Below, piece after piece: positions 16,062-24,786 of a DNA stretch of 64,000 bases. Numbering within the stretch: the stretch's first letter is position 1; the number at the start of each line of letters is the position of its first letter. Location: the NCBI GenBank assembly GCA_016124535.1, contig WGNK01000049.1, positions 24,942 to 88,941 of the forward strand, written 5' to 3'. The notes beneath the pieces are model-generated. The model was not told the origin of the DNA. It saw only the letters and a program-made list of their open reading frames with translations, and did no database searches. The stretch is from Azospirillum sp. GTDB taxonomy: Bacteria > Pseudomonadota > Alphaproteobacteria > Azospirillales > Azospirillaceae. A program made the translations under genes and the position numbers.

Positions 16062-16685
16062 CTACGGGGCTTTGCTGCTGCGGGGTGAGCTGCCGTTGGG
16101 GCCGTGGCCCGGTTGCTCGCGCCGCTCGCGCGGCGACAGGGCATTTGCGTGGCTCCGGCGGGCGTCGATCGACAGCTGACGCCGCCAATGGGCGACCGTC
16201 ACCGGTGACGTGCCGACCCGGCGGGCGATCTCGCGATCGGACCACTGGGCCGTTGCCGGATCGCGCAGGTGTTCCAGAATTGCCTTGCGGCGTTGTTCGG
16301 TGGTCGGTCGGGTGGCGCGGCGCTCGACGGTCTTGCCGAGGTCCCACAACTGTTCCGCGGTTTCCCGCGCCAGCTTGCGCCAGCGGTCGGCCTCCTGGCG
16401 CTGCTTGTCGATCTCGCAGCGCTGGCGTTCGATCTTTCGCACCAATTCGCCGATCTGGTTTTCCAATTCCTCGATCTGGCGGCGTTGGCCGAGCCTCTCG
16501 ACCAGTGTGGGTTCGGGCCGGGGCAACTCGCAAACCGGCGGGTGGCGAATCAGCCCGGCCAGGTCGCGAAAGGTCAAGCCGGCGCGGGACAGCATGATCC
16601 GCGCGGCGCGCAAGGCCGACTGGGCCTCGCCCTGATGGTCCGATTCGGCCATCGCAAGGACTTTGGCGAATTTGTCCGGGTCCAT
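16062..16685 (-). CDS. DUF2786-like N-terminus, coiled coil and HTH protein
   Basis: 207 residues in three parts. Residues about 3-42 (KFAKVLAMAESDHQGEAQSA then LRAARIMLSRAGLTFRDLA) resemble the DUF2786 domain. Residues about 60-120 form a long coiled coil (RRQIEELENQIGELVRKIER and following). Residues about 130-175 look like a helix-turn-helix (WSDREIARRVGTSPVTVAHWRRQL) of the kind seen in plasmid and phage proteins. The tail is basic. This suggests an oligomeric DNA-binding protein of unknown role, perhaps derived from a mobile element. Isolated, between convergent and divergent neighbours. Confidence 0.7.
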   Translation of the reverse strand: MDPDKFAKVLAMAESDHQGEAQSALRAARIMLSRAGLTFRDLAGLIRHPPVCELPRPEPTLVERLGQRRQIEELENQIGELVRKIERQRCEIDKQRQEADRWRKLARETAEQLWDLGKTVERRATRPTTEQRRKAILEHLRDPATAQWSDREIARRVGTSPVTVAHWRRQLSIDARRSHANALSPRERREQPGHGPNGSSPRSSKAP

Positions 16686-16849
16686 TATGCTCTGCCGGGT
16701 TGGTCGGGCGTTCCCGACGAGCCGAATATCGACGCTGAGGCCGGTCGGCCGACCCTAGCACAACTCCGGCAACAGCCAGATGGGGGTTTTGTCGCGCCGG
16801 GCAAGTCCGCCCCGCACTCAAGCTTTCGCAAATCAGCCAAAGTGTCGCC

Positions 16850-17731
16850 ATGCTCCGTCGCCGCCGTTCCGTTCCCGCATTTCGCCGCCTCGGGCAGGGC
16901 CTCGCCACCGTGCTGGGCGTGGCACGCCATGGTTTTTTCATCCCGTGCCGCGGCGCCGCTTCGGTGCCGCCGCCCGGATCCTTGCCGCCCTATCCCGCGA
17001 TCGAGGCGCTGCTCGCCGGCGCCCGGTCCCAGTTCACCACCGTGCTGGGCTGGATCGACGGCCTGGCTTCGTCCCTGGCCGGGTTCGATCATGCGCGGGC
17101 GCCCGAGCCACGCTGGCAGCAGGACTGGTTTCCCCGGCTGGACGGGGCCGCGGCCTATGCGCTGGTGCGCCGCCTGACGCCGGCCCGGATCGTCGAGATC
17201 GGCTCGGGCCATTCGACCCGCTTCCTGGCACGCGCGGTGCGCGACCAGGGGCTGACCACGACGATCACCGCGATCGATCCCCGCCCGCGGGCCGATATCG
17301 CCCGGTTGCCGGTGCGGCACCTGGCCGCGACCGTTCAGGCTGCCGGACTGGCGCCTTTCGCCGAATTGGCCGCCGGAGATCTGGTGTTCATCGATTCCAG
17401 CCACATCGCGATGCCCGGCACCGATGTCGACTACCTGCTTGGGCGAGTGGTCGCCGGCTTGCCGGCCGGGGTGCTGATCCACCTCCACGACATCCTGCTA
17501 CCCGACGACTATCCGGCCGAATGGGGCTGGCGCGGCTACAACGAGCAACAGATGGTTGCAGCCCTGCTGGCCGGCGGGGGCTTCGAGCCGGTTTTCGCGA
17601 GCCGCTACGTCACCACCCGCATGGCCGCGGCCGTCGCCGGTTCGGTGGTTGCCGGGCTGCCGCTGCCGCCAGGCGCCCGTGAAACCAGCCTCTGGCTGCG
17701 CAAGACGGCGCCGGCCCTGGCGCCGTTGTAA
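16850..17731 (+). CDS. Class I SAM-dependent methyltransferase-like protein
   Basis: 293 residues. The SAM-binding motif I is ARIVEIGSGHSTRFLARAV (about residues 119-137), followed by an acidic end of strand 2 (ITAIDPRP) and motif IV DLVFIDSSHI, all typical of the Methyltransf_24 family. The HLHDILLPDDYPAEWGWRGYNEQ segment is characteristic of relatives found near surface-polysaccharide genes. The substrate is unknown. The ribosome site is weak; a short basic N-terminus (RRRRSVPAFRRLG) suits the chosen ATG. Confidence 0.75.
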   Translation: MLRRRRSVPAFRRLGQGLATVLGVARHGFFIPCRGAASVPPPGSLPPYPAIEALLAGARSQFTTVLGWIDGLASSLAGFDHARAPEPRWQQDWFPRLDGAAAYALVRRLTPARIVEIGSGHSTRFLARAVRDQGLTTTITAIDPRPRADIARLPVRHLAATVQAAGLAPFAELAAGDLVFIDSSHIAMPGTDVDYLLGRVVAGLPAGVLIHLHDILLPDDYPAEWGWRGYNEQQMVAALLAGGGFEPVFASRYVTTRMAAAVAGSVVAGLPLPPGARETSLWLRKTAPALAPL

Positions 17732-17820
17732 GGGTAGCGTGTAAGGGCAACGTTGTAGCGGAGCAACCCGGTCGCAGCACCGCTTTGCCGCGGAACGGCG
17801 GCGGGCGCCCAGGCCCGTTC

Positions 17821-17861
17821 GGGCCGGTCCGTCCGGGCCGGTCCGTCCGCCGGACCGGCCG
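17821..17861. repeat. 14-bp tandem repeat plus hairpin
   Basis: GGGCCGGTCCGTCC is duplicated at 17821-17848. The second copy then pairs with a following GGACCGGCC, giving a 9-base stem (GGCCGGTCC/GGACCGGCC) between two genes that converge here, so it may act as a bidirectional terminator. Confidence 0.6.
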
Positions 17862-17915
17862 GATGTTGCGCGCTCTCAGAGCACTGGGCTCAGTGCTGAC
17901 CGGAGCTTGCCGAGC

Positions 17916-18323
17916 CTAATGCTGGTTGACGTTGTTGGCGTCCGGCGACCCGGTGAAACGGGTTTTGACGTGGGACCACCAGAAGCCGACCGAGATCAGC
18001 GAGGCAAACAGGACTTCGGTCACGGTGGTGACGGTGTTGGGGTCGTTGAGGTTGAGGAATCCGGCATCCTGGACCAGCCAGGTCGCCGAGAACAGCAGCA
18101 GCAGCGTGATTGCGACGCCGAGCGGACCCATGCCCCGCCAGATATGGATGGCATAGGTGCCGTACATGATCACCAACAGCCAGCCGGCCAGCGTCTTCAA
18201 CGACCAGTCGCCGCTGCCGTCGGACACCCAATGATAGTAGGAATAGCCGGTGACGTTGTAGGTGGCGAATACCACGAACATCGACAGCAGCCAGCGGACC
18301 GCTACGGATGCCCCATTGAACAT
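17916..18323 (-). CDS. Small four-helix membrane protein (DUF6524-like)
   Basis: 135 residues with four predicted membrane helices, at about 7-27, 42-62, 68-90 and 102-122. The sequence FVVFATYNVTGYSYYHWV and the tail WSHVKTRFTGSPDANNVNQH match a family of uncharacterised proteobacterial membrane proteins I recognise as DUF6524. The ATG at 18323 starts just before the first helix; upstream frame is non-coding. Divergent from cobS. Function unknown. Confidence 0.75.
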   Translation of the reverse strand: MFNGASVAVRWLLSMFVVFATYNVTGYSYYHWVSDGSGDWSLKTLAGWLLVIMYGTYAIHIWRGMGPLGVAITLLLLFSATWLVQDAGFLNLNDPNTVTTVTEVLFASLISVGFWWSHVKTRFTGSPDANNVNQH

Positions 18324-18425
18324 GGCCTTGACCCTTGCTGCGGCCCCTGCTGCGGACCTGGCTGTCCGGGGCTCGAAGTTCGAGTGAAGGAAGCCCCATA
18401 ACAGGTTAAGAAACGGTGATTGCCA

Positions 18426-19202
18426 ATGCAAGAGAAAGTTCGGAAGGGTGCGCGTTCGGTGCTGCAGGAGGCGACCGCGGCGACCGTCTTTCTCACCCGG
18501 TTGCCGTTGCCGCTGCCGGGCGTCCTGGCGCCCGACCTGCCGGCGCGGGCGATGGTCTGGTATCCGCTGGTCGGCGTCGGGCTGGGCGCTGGCACCGGCG
18601 GCGTCTATTGGCTGGCGACCCTCTTGGCGCAACCTCCCGCGGTGGCGGCGGTGCTGGCCCTGGCGGCCGGAGTCGGCCTGACCGGCGCGCTCCACGAGGA
18701 CGGGTTGGCCGATCTGGCCGACGGCTTCGGCGGCGGGCGGGACCGCGCCGCCAAGCTGGAGATCATGCGGGATAGCCGGATCGGCAGTTTCGGCGCTTTG
18801 GCGCTGATGCTTTCGCTTGGCTTGCGTGCCACGGCGGTCGCCACGCTGGCCGATCCGGCACGGGTGCTTGCGGCGCTGGTCGCGGCGGCGGCCTTGTCAC
18901 GGGCGGCGATGGTCGAATTGAGCGCCTGGCTGGCGCCGGCCCGGCGCGATGGCCTGGCCGCCGGCCACGGCCGGCCCGACCCGCTGCGGCGGCGGATCGC
19001 GGTGGCGGCGGCGCTGGTGATTGCGCTCCTGGCGCTGGGCCCGGTTGGCTCCGCCGCCGCCGCCGCCGCCGTAGCCGCCGCCGCCGCCGGGCTCGGCCGG
19101 CTGGCGTGGCGGCAGATCGGCGGCTATACCGGTGACGTGCTCGGCGCGGTTCAGCAAACCGGAGAGATCGCCGCGCTGATCCTCCTGGTGGGACTGAGAT
19201 GA
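18426..19202 (+). CDS. cobS: Adenosylcobinamide-GDP ribazoletransferase
   Basis: 258-residue integral membrane enzyme (CobS/CobV) joining adenosylcobinamide-GDP and alpha-ribazole in the last steps of cobalamin assembly. Family motifs: FLTRLPLPLP near the N-terminus, ALHEDGLADLADGFGGG with the catalytic acidic residues, RDSRIGSFGALAL, and QIGGYTGDVLGAVQQTGEIA at the end. The stretch GSAAAAAAVAAAAAGLG comes from a run of GCC triplets and is longer than usual. The stop overlaps the start of the phosphatase gene that follows (ATGATGA). Confidence 0.95.
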   Translation: MQEKVRKGARSVLQEATAATVFLTRLPLPLPGVLAPDLPARAMVWYPLVGVGLGAGTGGVYWLATLLAQPPAVAAVLALAAGVGLTGALHEDGLADLADGFGGGRDRAAKLEIMRDSRIGSFGALALMLSLGLRATAVATLADPARVLAALVAAAALSRAAMVELSAWLAPARRDGLAAGHGRPDPLRRRIAVAAALVIALLALGPVGSAAAAAAVAAAAAGLGRLAWRQIGGYTGDVLGAVQQTGEIAALILLVGLR

Positions 19203-19852
19203 TGATCACGACACGATGGTGGTGGCTGCGCCACGCGCCGGTTACCAATCATGGCGGCCGCGTCTACGGCCAGAACGATGTCGATGCCGATTGTTCGGCG
19301 GCCGCGTCGTTCGCGGTTTTGGCGTCCAATCTGCCCGAGCTGCCGGTATGGCTGGTCACGCCGCTGCGGCGGACCCGGCAAACCCTGGCGGCGCTAGTGG
19401 CCGCCCGGACACCGGCTGCGTCCGACCCGGCGATCGAGCCGATCGTCGAGCCGGCCCTGATGGAGCAGAATTTCGGCTTGTGGCAGGGTTTGACCCATGC
19501 CGAGATCCGGGCGCGGCAGCCCGGCCGGGCCTCCCGGTTCTGGATCGCGCCGGCGCAGGAGCGGCCGCCGGGCGGCGAGAGTTTTGTCGATCTGTCGGCG
19601 CGGACCGCCGCCGCGATCGGCCGCCTGTCGCAGGCCTATGGTGGACGCGACATCGTCGCGGTCGCCCATGGTGGCACGATTCGGGCGGCCCTGGGTTTGG
19701 CGCTCGCACTGGAGCCGGAAGTGGCCCTGCGCTTCACCATCGACAATTTGTCACTGACCCGGATCGATCACCTTGCGGTGGCCGGGGAAGCGCCGCTGTG
19801 GCGTGTGCTCGGCGTCAATCTGCCGCCGCTTTCGGCCGGCGGCAGCGTCTGA
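19199..19852 (+). CDS. cobC: Histidine phosphatase, alpha-ribazole phosphatase type
   Basis: 217-residue phosphoglycerate-mutase-fold phosphatase. The catalytic histidine lies in WWLRHAPVTNHGG (RHG motif with alanine), with the second histidine in VAVAHGGTIRAALGL. Translational overlap with cobS strongly suggests it dephosphorylates alpha-ribazole phosphate or adenosylcobalamin 5'-phosphate in cobalamin assembly. Generic histidine phosphatase is the alternative if context is ignored. Confidence 0.85.
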   Translation: MMITTRWWWLRHAPVTNHGGRVYGQNDVDADCSAAASFAVLASNLPELPVWLVTPLRRTRQTLAALVAARTPAASDPAIEPIVEPALMEQNFGLWQGLTHAEIRARQPGRASRFWIAPAQERPPGGESFVDLSARTAAAIGRLSQAYGGRDIVAVAHGGTIRAALGLALALEPEVALRFTIDNLSLTRIDHLAVAGEAPLWRVLGVNLPPLSAGGSV

Positions 19853-19884
19853 AGCGTGGTCCTGGCGGCGGTGGCGCGGGTCGG

Positions 19885-20367
19885 CTACAGCCGTTGGGTC
19901 AGCATCACCGATTGGACCGGCTTATAGGCCGCGACGCCGGTCCGGCCGCCCTGGCGCCCGTACCCGGATTGGGCCGGCAATCTTTGCTTGGCCGCGTTGA
20001 CCACGATGTCGAGGACCTGGCGGTTGGCGTCGATGGCGCCCCGCAGGGCCGCGGCGTTGCTCTGCGCCGCGGCCTGCAGCGTCAGATTGGCCGCCTTGAG
20101 CTCGGCCAGGGCCGTGGCGGCGGCCTCCGCCTGGAGTTCGCTCGGGGTCGCGCCGGCCAACTCCTCCAGCTTGATCTCATAAGCCTGGATCAGTCGCGTC
20201 TTGGCCTCGGCGTAGCCTGCGGGCGCGTCCAGGCGGCGATGCGCCAGGGCGGCGTTTTCGCGGGCAAGCAGGTCGATCAGGTCGCGGGCGAGGGCGATCG
20301 CTTCCGTCATCGAGGCCATGAGCGGCGATGCCGGGTCGACAGGAATTCGGACGATGATCTCGGACAT
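19885..20367 (-). CDS. FlgN-like flagellar export chaperone
   Basis: 160 residues, almost wholly helical, with a coiled-coil central part rich in Leu, Glu and Ala (LIDLLARENAALAHRRLD; LAELKAANLTLQAAAQSN) and a short variable tail. This is the build of FlgN, which escorts FlgK and FlgL to the flagellar export gate. The position, immediately after flgK-flgL, supports the call. Start at 20367, with GGGGAGAT upstream. Sequence identity to FlgN is low, so the function rests partly on context. Confidence 0.65.
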   Translation of the reverse strand: MSEIIVRIPVDPASPLMASMTEAIALARDLIDLLARENAALAHRRLDAPAGYAEAKTRLIQAYEIKLEELAGATPSELQAEAAATALAELKAANLTLQAAAQSNAAALRGAIDANRQVLDIVVNAAKQRLPAQSGYGRQGGRTGVAAYKPVQSVMLTQRL

Positions 20368-20394
20368 GGCGTGATCTCCCCGCACAGGCGGACG

Positions 20395-21624
20395 TTACTT
20401 CAGATAGTTCAGCAGCGACAGGTGGAGCAGCGAACTGGTCGCCTGGTAGGAGGCTTCGAGCTGGTTGTTGGCCGCCGCCAGTTTCGCCGTCACGTCGGCG
20501 GAATCAATCCCTTCGAGGCGTTCCAGCTTGGTGGTCAACAGGGAAATCTGATCCTTGTGGAAGGTTTCCTTGCTGGATAACGTCAGTTGGGCCAGATCGT
20601 TCTTCACGATCATGCCGGTGAGGCCCAGCGTCGACGGCATCGGCGGTGCGATCGCGGCATTGTTGGGGTCGCCGTTCAGCGCCTTGTCGAGGCTGGAGAC
20701 CGCGAGCGCGAAATAGGCGTTGCGGTCGGCGACCGAGAGCTGCTCGCCGGCCGGGGTGCTGCTCGGGCTGGCGTGGTCGGTGGCGGTGCGCGCCGCGCGC
20801 AATCCGTTCATCAGATGCTGGAAGGTTGCGTCGACGCTGGTGAATTTATAGGACACGGTCTGGTTGTCGTCGATTGTCGCATTGGGCGACAGCCAGGCCT
20901 GCTGAACGACGGTCTGCAATCCAGCCGGGTCTGCGGTGTTGGCATCGGAGTCATAGATCGGCAGCAGTTGCACCACCGGATTGCCGGTGGCGTCGTTCGG
21001 TCCGACGCCGGCATAGCCGCTGGGGGCGGTGAACGTCGCCGGGCGGATGTCCAGGGGGATCAGGCTGGTCGGATCGTCGACCTGCACCGCCGGCAGCGGA
21101 TAGGCCGTGGTGAAGTCGGGAACCAGCGCCTTGTTGGTCAGGTCGGCGACCGGCGGCGTCGCGTAAGGCAGCGAGACGCGCGAACCCGAAAACAGGAAGG
21201 AGTCGCCGACCCGCTCGTTCATGGTGACGGTGACGTCGGCCATCGCGGCGTTGATGAAGGAGCTCAGCTGGGCGAACTGCTGTTCGGGGTCGAAATTGGG
21301 TTGGGTCGGATCCAGTGCCGAGGTGTTCGCGCTGACCTTGCGGACGTTGTCGAGCACGTCCTTGACCACCTGCTTCAGATGATCGAGCGCGACCTTGTTG
21401 GCATCGACGGTGGTGGTCGCGATGTCGATACTGGTGAGGTAGGATTCCCGATTTGACTTGGTGGTGCGCAAGTCGAGGATGCGCAGGCGGTCGGGATTGT
21501 CGGCAAGATCCACCGCCTTCAGACCGGTCGACAACTGGTGCGCCAGATCCTCCGACAGGCTGCGGGTATTGGTGAATGCCACGGTCTGGCGGGAGATGAA
21601 GCCGAGGGTGGAGATCGGGAGCAT
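20395..21624 (-). CDS. flgL: Flagellar hook-filament junction protein FlgL
   Basis: 409-residue flagellin-related protein forming the junction between hook and filament. The N-terminal D0/D1 helices (RQTVAFTNTRSLSEDLAHQL then STGLKAVDLADNPDRL) and C-terminal helix (LEASYQATSSLLHLSLLNYLK) are conserved, with a variable middle domain. It lies 5 bases after flgK in the same operon and 27 bases before the chaperone-like gene. Confidence 0.88.
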   Translation of the reverse strand: MLPISTLGFISRQTVAFTNTRSLSEDLAHQLSTGLKAVDLADNPDRLRILDLRTTKSNRESYLTSIDIATTTVDANKVALDHLKQVVKDVLDNVRKVSANTSALDPTQPNFDPEQQFAQLSSFINAAMADVTVTMNERVGDSFLFSGSRVSLPYATPPVADLTNKALVPDFTTAYPLPAVQVDDPTSLIPLDIRPATFTAPSGYAGVGPNDATGNPVVQLLPIYDSDANTADPAGLQTVVQQAWLSPNATIDDNQTVSYKFTSVDATFQHLMNGLRAARTATDHASPSSTPAGEQLSVADRNAYFALAVSSLDKALNGDPNNAAIAPPMPSTLGLTGMIVKNDLAQLTLSSKETFHKDQISLLTTKLERLEGIDSADVTAKLAAANNQLEASYQATSSLLHLSLLNYLK

Positions 21625-21629
21625 GGCGT

Positions 21630-23132
21630 TTAACTCCGAAGCGACAGCAAGGTGTCGAACATCGATTGCACGGTGTTGATCACGCGCGCATTGGCCGCAT
21701 AGGAATTCTGCAGCACGGTCAACTGAGCCACCTCGAAATCCATGTTGACCCCGGTTTGGCTGCGCAGCCGGTTCTCGATGTTTTTGGTGCTGGTGTCGAG
21801 CCGGGTCGCGTCCGCGCTGAGCCGCGCCTGGCTGTCGACATGGTACTGGGCGATGCTGCCGGCGACTCCCTCGATCGTGGTATTGGCCACGATCAGACCG
21901 CCGGCCGACAGCGACTGCGAGGCCGCGGTCAGGGCGGTGACGACTGCACTGGCCGACAGGCGTTTGACCGTGGCGCTGCCATCGGCCAGGCTGGAATTGA
22001 TCGCAAAGGTGTCGGCCCGCGGCAGCCAGACCGCCGGCGCGGTATCTGTGTTGTCGACCACGAAGAACGAGTCTTGCGGCGTGACCACGGCGTTGGGCGC
22101 GACGACCGGGCCACCGGCCAGATCGGAGGCACGATCGGAGGCCGCGTTGGCGTAGCTGTCGGAAAATCCGCCGACGGTATAGGCGGTGCCGGGGCTCGGC
22201 ACCGTCAGCAACCCGGCCAGTCCGTTCAACTGCTCGCGCAGCTTCTCGATGGCGCCGACCTCGGAATTGCCGCTGGCGTTGGGGGCGGTGGACGAATTCA
22301 GCAAATTGATATAGGCGCCGAGCTTGCCTTCGGTGAAAGATTCATTGAACGAAACCACCGACCCGGAGCTGGAGATGAACGGCGGGATATCGGTGGTGGC
22401 ATAGGGCGGCGAACCGGTATTCCATTGGAATGTCTGGGCCTCCTGCGCCACCAGCAGGATGCCGCTCTTGGAATAGAGATGCACCGCGCCATCGGACTGG
22501 ATCACCGGGTTGACGCCGACCAATTCCGAGATGCCCTTGACCAGAGCATCGCGACTGTCGAGCAGGCCGGGATCGAGCTTGGAGGCAAGCGGTTCGGCGG
22601 ACAGTCGCTTGTTCAGTTCGGACAGATCGGACAGCTTGGTGTTGAGGTCGCTGACCAGGCTGGCCGCCTGCTTGTTGGCGTCGGTTTCGATCCGGTTGAT
22701 CTCGACCGAGGTCTCGCGCATGCGGTCGGCAAAGGCCTGGCCGGTTCGGATCACCTCGCTTTCGGAGAATGAACTGGCCGGGTTGGTCTCAAATCCCTTC
22801 CAGGCTGCGGCGAACGCGGCGAGGTCCTCTTGGAGATAGGCGGTGCCCTGGGTGGTCCCAAGGACGTCGCCCAATTGCTGAAATACCGACTCGTAGGTTT
22901 CTGCGGCCTGGGTGCGGCTGGTGCTGTTGAGGAAGGAGGCGCGCAGGCCGTCGTCGAGTGCCCGCTGGACCTCGACGTTGGCGATGTTGCCGGTGATATT
23001 GGCGAAGACCACATCGCGGCGCGTGTAGTCTTCGTTCTGCGTATTGGAAATATTATCCGAGCGCGCCTGGATCGCGTTTTGGATCGCTTTCAACGACGTG
23101 TTGGTCGATGACAGGATACTCGACAGGCCCAT
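21630..23132 (-). CDS. flgK: Flagellar hook-associated protein FlgK
   Basis: 500-residue axial protein at the hook-filament junction. The N-terminus SILSSTNTSLKAIQNAIQAR plus SDNISNTQNEDYTRR is the rod/hook-type D0 helix. The D1 core is present (LNTKLSDLSELNKRLSAEPL; SRDALVKGISELVGVNPVIQ), as is the C-terminal D0 helix (LQNSYAANARVINTVQSMFDTLLSL). Separated from flgE by 75 bases and nearly abutting flgL. Confidence 0.92.
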   Translation of the reverse strand: MGLSSILSSTNTSLKAIQNAIQARSDNISNTQNEDYTRRDVVFANITGNIANVEVQRALDDGLRASFLNSTSRTQAAETYESVFQQLGDVLGTTQGTAYLQEDLAAFAAAWKGFETNPASSFSESEVIRTGQAFADRMRETSVEINRIETDANKQAASLVSDLNTKLSDLSELNKRLSAEPLASKLDPGLLDSRDALVKGISELVGVNPVIQSDGAVHLYSKSGILLVAQEAQTFQWNTGSPPYATTDIPPFISSSGSVVSFNESFTEGKLGAYINLLNSSTAPNASGNSEVGAIEKLREQLNGLAGLLTVPSPGTAYTVGGFSDSYANAASDRASDLAGGPVVAPNAVVTPQDSFFVVDNTDTAPAVWLPRADTFAINSSLADGSATVKRLSASAVVTALTAASQSLSAGGLIVANTTIEGVAGSIAQYHVDSQARLSADATRLDTSTKNIENRLRSQTGVNMDFEVAQLTVLQNSYAANARVINTVQSMFDTLLSLRS

Positions 23133-23207
23133 GACACGCCCCTACGCCAGACCGGGACCAAAGAAGATCGTGCTGGCCGCCGGCGCTGGGCCGGCCACCA
23201 GGCTACG

Positions 23208-24608
23208 TTATCGCTTAAGGTTTAGCACTTCCTGAATCATTTCGTCCGAGGTCGTGATCACCTTGCCATTGGAGGAATAGGCCCGCTGTGCCACGATCAG
23301 CTTGGTCAATTCCTCGCCGAGATCGACGTTGGATTGTTCGAACGAACTCGGGATCACCCGCCCGGCATCGCCTTCGCCCGGCCATTTGGCAATCGGCGGG
23401 CCGGCGTTCAGGTCGTCGCCGACGAACACCGAGCCGGAGGTCCGGACCAGCTTGTCGGCGTTGTTGAAAGTGATCAATGGCACGCGATAGGTCTTTTTCG
23501 CTTCGCCGTTGCTGTAGCTGAAGATGACATAGCCGTCCTTGTCGATCGAAGCCTTCTGGAAGCTGCCGGGCGGCTGGCCGGTCTGGTCATCCACCGAGCG
23601 GACCTCCAGCGTGGTGCCGGCATACATGGTCGAGCCGGTCGCGGCGGTCGTGCCGGACGCGGGTTCGCCATAGTCGAGGGTGATCGTCTGGGTCGGCAGG
23701 GTCGGCGGCGGCGGCGCCACGCCGGTGCCGGCGACCGCGGTCGACCAGTCGACATCGAAATCGATTTGCGCCGGAGTCGCCAGGGTCAACGCACCGGCGC
23801 TGTTGAAGGTCAGGTCGGTGACGCCGCCCAGGGTGATCGTCGGCTGGGTGGTGAAACCCAAGACCTGAGGTTCGTAGGTGGCGCCATAGGTCGGCTGGGT
23901 CGCGACCGTCCAGGTATCGTCGGCAGTCTTGACGTAGGTGATCTGGAGCGTGCGGGCATTGCCGACGGTGTCGAAGAACTGAACCTGGGAGGTCACGTAC
24001 GAACCGGTGTCGGGGGTATTGGCGGCTGCGGTGGTGTCGATCGCCGCCCCGGCCGGGAAATTGGCATTGTAGTCGATGGTCGAACTGGCGACGCCGGGCA
24101 CCGAACGATAGACCGTCGGGTCGACGCGGACCCCGACCAGGCTGGCGAGCGATGGCGAATTCGGAATGTCTTCCTGGTAGGTGGTCTGCTCCTGCATCCC
24201 CAACAGGTATTCGCCGGTGGTATTGACCAGGTAGCCATTGGCATCGAGCGTGAAATCGCCGGCCCGGGTATAGTGCTGCGGGCTCGAGGTGAAATTGGCG
24301 GTGCCATTGGTGACGCTGGGCAATTTGGTTGGAATGAAGCCGACACCGTCCGCGATCGCCACCGAGGTGGTGTTGTCCGAGGCGACCACCGATCCGCCGG
24401 TGGAATTGCGGAACACCGGATTGGCGGTGACGCCGCCTGGATCATGCAGGGTCGGGGTCGATCGGGTGACGAAGGACTGAAAGCTGGTATCGACCCGCTT
24501 GTAGCCGATCGTCCCGACATTGGCGAGATTGTCGGAGATGTGGCCGACCTGGGCGGCAAAGGCGTTCAGCCCGAGAACCCCAGTGGTAAAGGCAGCTCCG
24601 ATGCCCAT
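23208..24608 (-). CDS. flgE: Flagellar hook protein FlgE
   Basis: 466-residue hook subunit. The N-terminus (FTTGVLGLNAFAAQVGHISD then NLANVGTIGYKR) is the flagellar rod/hook motif and the C-terminus (EELTKLIVAQRAYSSNGKVI ... DEMIQEVLNL) is the matching D0 helix. The middle contains the FlgE D2 region (VQFFDTVGNARTLQITYVK) and the hook-type AGDFTLDANGYLVNTTGEYLLG. It heads the flgE-flgK-flgL run; the FlgK-like gene is 178 bases upstream. Confidence 0.94.
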   Translation of the reverse strand: MGIGAAFTTGVLGLNAFAAQVGHISDNLANVGTIGYKRVDTSFQSFVTRSTPTLHDPGGVTANPVFRNSTGGSVVASDNTTSVAIADGVGFIPTKLPSVTNGTANFTSSPQHYTRAGDFTLDANGYLVNTTGEYLLGMQEQTTYQEDIPNSPSLASLVGVRVDPTVYRSVPGVASSTIDYNANFPAGAAIDTTAAANTPDTGSYVTSQVQFFDTVGNARTLQITYVKTADDTWTVATQPTYGATYEPQVLGFTTQPTITLGGVTDLTFNSAGALTLATPAQIDFDVDWSTAVAGTGVAPPPPTLPTQTITLDYGEPASGTTAATGSTMYAGTTLEVRSVDDQTGQPPGSFQKASIDKDGYVIFSYSNGEAKKTYRVPLITFNNADKLVRTSGSVFVGDDLNAGPPIAKWPGEGDAGRVIPSSFEQSNVDLGEELTKLIVAQRAYSSNGKVITTSDEMIQEVLNLKR

Positions 24609-24786
24609 GATCGTGGTCCCTTGAAAGTGCCTCAGTTGGGCGGGGAAGAAGCAAGTCGCGTGCCAGGAAAAACCGGCAGGTCGAGGGTTAATCGGGCGAT
24701 TTTCGGCTGCTTGCCATGGCGTAGGCGGGGTGCCGGCAATTTTTTCTCGGCAGCTTCTGCCCGATCGGCAGGAATTGGTCCTGGGC

